From Oscillospiraceae bacterium (lineage in GTDB: Bacteria; Bacillota; Clostridia; Oscillospirales; Ruminococcaceae), in contig JAFYEQ010000305.1 in assembly GCA_017544185.1 (NCBI GenBank), positions 1 through 7,146 of the forward strand: 7,146 nucleotides of DNA. Reading direction: 5' to 3'. The notes under the pieces were generated by a model. That model saw only the letters and a program-made list of their open reading frames with translations, had not been told where the DNA came from and made no database searches. Position numbers and translations under genes: made by a program. Below are positions 5,192 through 7,146 of this stretch, piece after piece; position 1 is the first letter of the stretch, and every line of letters begins with the position of its first letter.

Positions 5192-6379
5192 TCATATGTC
5201 CTCACTGAGCAGGAAGTCGACTACGTTCACGATCTTTATCCCATCCTCATCCGACGGCAGCTCGTCCATCGTGATGATATATTTGGGATAGTTGTCTCTG
5301 ATCTTCCTAAAGGGCGCTGTCTCACGCTCAAATGTGACCGTGTCCAACACCGTGGCAGCGACCTGATAATAGCGTACCATACCGCTCCGCTCTGCGATGA
5401 AGTCTATCTCCAGATCTCCTGCCTTGCCGACATACACATCATACCCCCTGCGTATCAGCTCTAGATATACTATATTCTCCAGTATATGGCCGATGTCTCT
5501 TCTTCGGCTGCCGAGCAGGAGACTGCGTAAGCCCATATCCACCGCATAGTATTTCTCCAGCGATCTGAGATGCTGCTTGCCCTGTATATCATACCGTTCC
5601 GCCTTGTACAGTATGAAGGCATCCGCCAATGCGTTCACATAGTTCTCCGCTGTGACGGAGGAAGTCTTTCTGCCGTATGATGTGAGACTGTCTGCGATCT
5701 TCTTGGATGAGACTATGTTCCCCACGTTATCGAACATGAAGCGCACTACGCTCTCAAGAAGACCTATGTCGTTTATACGCTTTCGAGCGGCAACATCCTT
5801 CAGCAGTACGGTGTAGTATATACCGCTCAGATAGTCGCGGCGGATGTCCGGATCGTCGATCTGTGCGGCATAGGGAAAGCCGCCGTTCTCAAAGTAGTTC
5901 CTCCAGGCAGTATGCCTGTCTTGACCCGTAAGTGTCATATACTCCGCAAAGGACAGCGGGAGCACGGGTATCTCGATGTATCTGCCCGAAAGCAGCGTTG
6001 CCAGCTCGCCCGAGAGCAGATGCGCATTCGAGCCTGTGATATATATATCGGTATCCTCACGGATGAACAGGGAATCTACAGCCTTCTGGAAATCGGGGAC
6101 AGCCTGCACCTCATCAAGGAATATATACGTCACCTTGTCTGCTTGCAGACGCTTCGTCACATAGTCATGCAGCGCGTGATATTCGAGCAGCTGTTCATTG
6201 CCCAAGTCCTCAAAGTTTATATCTATTATCTGCGATCTGTCCACACCGTGTTCGAGCAGATATGCCTGATACTGTTTCAGCAGGGTAGATTTCCCGCATC
6301 TGCGGACACCTGTCACGACCTTTATCAGCCGACTGCCGCGCAGTCCTATGAGTTTGTCCAGATAGCTTCTTTCTACCAT
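5192..6379 (-). CDS. AAA_14 / DUF4143 ATP-binding protein
   Basis: A 395-residue ATPase of the widespread AAA_14 plus DUF4143 type, whose function is unknown. Residues 1-180 are the P-loop domain: Walker A GVRRCGKST (24-32), Walker B YIFLDEVQ (85-92), then ITGSNAHLLSGELATLLSGR (114-133), a sensor-like block typical of the family. Residues about 190-345 are DUF4143, ending in a PD-(D/E)XK-like fold: LENIVYLE (300-307), EIDF (324-327) and YYQVA (337-341). In a catalytic member a Lys would follow Gln339; here Val-Ala is present, so nuclease activity is doubtful. ATG 6379 follows AAGGTG (6390-6385) at 5 bases. The promoter overlaps an array of AT-rich palindromes. The gene converges with uvrC and has no operon partner. 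DNA binding or autoregulation is inference. Confidence 0.9.
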   Translation of the reverse strand: MVERSYLDKLIGLRGSRLIKVVTGVRRCGKSTLLKQYQAYLLEHGVDRSQIIDINFEDLGNEQLLEYHALHDYVTKRLQADKVTYIFLDEVQAVPDFQKAVDSLFIREDTDIYITGSNAHLLSGELATLLSGRYIEIPVLPLSFAEYMTLTGQDRHTAWRNYFENGGFPYAAQIDDPDIRRDYLSGIYYTVLLKDVAARKRINDIGLLESVVRFMFDNVGNIVSSKKIADSLTSYGRKTSSVTAENYVNALADAFILYKAERYDIQGKQHLRSLEKYYAVDMGLRSLLLGSRRRDIGHILENIVYLELIRRGYDVYVGKAGDLEIDFIAERSGMVRYYQVAATVLDTVTFERETAPFRKIRDNYPKYIITMDELPSDEDGIKIVNVVDFLLSEDI

Positions 6380-6390
6380 AACATCACCTT

Positions 6391-6496
6391 CTTTTTAAAG
6401 TATACTATGATATCTTCCAAAAGTCAAGAACTTTTTAAAGTACACTTTAAAAAGTCAGCAAAAACCGGAAGTTTTTAAAGTATGGTTTAAAAACTT
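6391..6496. repeat. Three palindromic repeats with an exact 40-bp period
   Basis: TTTTTAAAGTA occurs at 6392-6402, 6432-6442 and 6472-6482, exactly 40 bp apart. Copy 2 is a perfect inverted repeat, ACTTTTTAAAG (6430-6440)/CTTTAAAAAGT (6445-6455). Copy 3 has arms AAGTTTTTAAA (6469-6479)/TTTAAAAACTT (6486-6496); the outer C/G pair of copy 2 is replaced by G/C, which keeps the symmetry. Copy 1 keeps the left half, while its right half is degenerate and merges with the -10 box of the ATPase promoter. The 16-base intervals differ from one another. Four helical turns between copies would place bound proteins on one DNA face. Confidence 0.9.
6399..6427 (-). promoter_or_regulatory. Promoter of the AAA_14/DUF4143 gene
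   Basis: On the minus strand -35 TTGACT (6427-6422, 5 of 6), a 17-base spacer and -10 TATACT (6404-6399, 5 of 6). The start would be near 6392, so the leader is about 12 bases. The -10 box lies inside repeat copy 1 and the -35 box is three bases from copy 2, so a protein bound to the repeats would block the promoter. Confidence 0.8.
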
Positions 6497-6519
6497 TGGC
6501 TGTCAATATGGACAGCAAA
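6486..6519 (-). terminator. Possible terminator of the GNAT gene
   Basis: On the minus strand a stem TTTGCTGTC/GACAGC(C)AAA with one bulged C and a 6-base loop (core 6516-6499) is followed by GTTTTT. It lies about 90 bases after the GNAT stop. The T-run belongs to repeat copy 3, so the two elements overlap. The stem is only moderately stable. Confidence 0.4.
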
Positions 6520-6605
6520 TGTTGATGACGGGGCGCAGTTCCTGCCCATGCGACCGAACATAACACAGAACAGATAAATTTGACAAGTTTGATCGGTGGA
6601 CACCA

Positions 6606-7146
6606 TTATCTCAGTATTTTTCTCACGACTATCGTACTGCCCATGCGGCTGTGCTCCGTGAAGCCATGCTTCTCGTAAAGACGCAGCGGTCCTGTGAAGG
6701 CGGGCAGGCCCTTGGTATCCGCCTTGGGATAGCCCTCTACGTACATATATCCATCCGCTGCGGCATCAGCGCAGACCCGCTCCAGCAGCATCGCTGCGAT
6801 GCCCATGCCGCGGTGGGTGGGGGCTATCTCGAAACAGACCACCGACCTGATCTGCCCTCTCTCCACACAGCTCACGGATGCGGTATCATCATCGGGCACA
6901 TCGTCAACGTCGAACGCGCCCACGCGGTAATAGGACAGCCTGTCGCCCGAATTGCACCAGCCGACAGACACATCCCCGTCATAGGCCAGATATCCGTGTA
7001 TGATGCCCTGCTGCACCATATCCCCAGCCGACGCGCGGAGCAGCTGTCTCAGGCTCTCACTGCTGCCGCCCATGGCTCTTGCCTTGGCGATGATATCCTC
7101 CTCCAGCGCCTGCTTGCTCATATTGTACGCATTGCAGTAGCAGGGA
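6606..7146 (-). CDS. GNAT-family N-acetyltransferase, 5' end cut by window edge
   Basis: An acetyl-CoA-dependent transferase of the GNAT fold. The visible motif A is VVCFEIAPTHRGMGIAAMLLERV: the beta strand, then R104-G105-M106-G107-I108-A109, the pyrophosphate-binding loop (numbering from the ATG at 7121). TGPLRLYEKHGF (143-154) is the usual motif B region. The substrate cannot be told from sequence. An ATG at 7121 is available but has no ribosome site, and the frame stays open upstream to the edge, reading PCYCNAYN before that Met. The conserved look of this Cys-containing stretch suggests that the real start lies outside the window. The gene ends TAA at 6608-6606. Confidence 0.85.
   Translation of the reverse strand, partial: PCYCNAYNMSKQALEEDIIAKARAMGGSSESLRQLLRASAGDMVQQGIIHGYLAYDGDVSVGWCNSGDRLSYYRVGAFDVDDVPDDDTASVSCVERGQIRSVVCFEIAPTHRGMGIAAMLLERVCADAAADGYMYVEGYPKADTKGLPAFTGPLRLYEKHGFTEHSRMGSTIVVRKILR

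Noticed and set aside
6391..6496. Very short CRISPR array
   Set aside because: There are only three units of about 24 bases with 16-base intervals, the units are palindromic, the first is half degenerate, and no cas gene is near.
6580..6609. Plus-strand promoter TTGACA with CATTAT
   Set aside because: The -10 match is poor (4 of 6), the spacer is 18, and it would only give antisense RNA into the GNAT gene.

Overview
The window reads as an ordinary chromosomal stretch of a low-to-mid GC Firmicute, most likely a clostridial Ruminococcus-type bacterium (Oscillospiraceae). The grounds are an IreB-family regulator, strong AGGAGG-type ribosome sites, near-consensus sigma-A promoters, a clostridial zf-trcl zinc ribbon, a SigH-like sigma factor and an orphan type IV pilin-like protein of the kind known from Ruminococcus. 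The genus is inference; no rRNA or other taxonomic marker is present.

Left part (1-1547, all minus strand). Reading leftward from 1547 there is ireB with its own promoter. It is followed by about 265 bases without a credible gene that hold a promoter, several hairpins and a strong intrinsic terminator, which I interpret as a small RNA gene (about 1034-1174). Next comes a SigH-like sigma factor with its own consensus promoter, then a small zinc-ribbon protein cut by the left edge.

Middle (1548-5157, plus strand). A divergent intergenic region carries a perfect consensus promoter for a type IV pilin-like protein, which is closed by a terminator. A new promoter with an overlapping palindromic operator then drives a ribbon-helix-helix antitoxin, a RelE-type toxin (GTGA overlap) and, only 11 bases later, a full-length uvrC. 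The DNA-repair nuclease gene therefore appears to sit in the same transcript as a toxin-antitoxin module.

Right part (5158-7146, minus strand). An AAA_14/DUF4143 ATPase converges on uvrC. Its promoter lies among three AT-rich palindromic repeats placed exactly 40 bp apart. This is the most unusual DNA pattern in the window and a candidate binding array for autoregulation or for the ATPase itself. A GNAT acetyltransferase whose reading frame stays open to the right edge ends the window.

The genes do not form one pathway. The themes are regulation (sigma factor, IreB, small RNA, toxin-antitoxin), surface structure (pilin) and repair (UvrC). No IS element, phage gene, tRNA, rRNA or CRISPR array is seen. 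The best leads for something undescribed are the 40-bp-period repeat array at the ATPase and the promoter-to-terminator RNA gene downstream of ireB.
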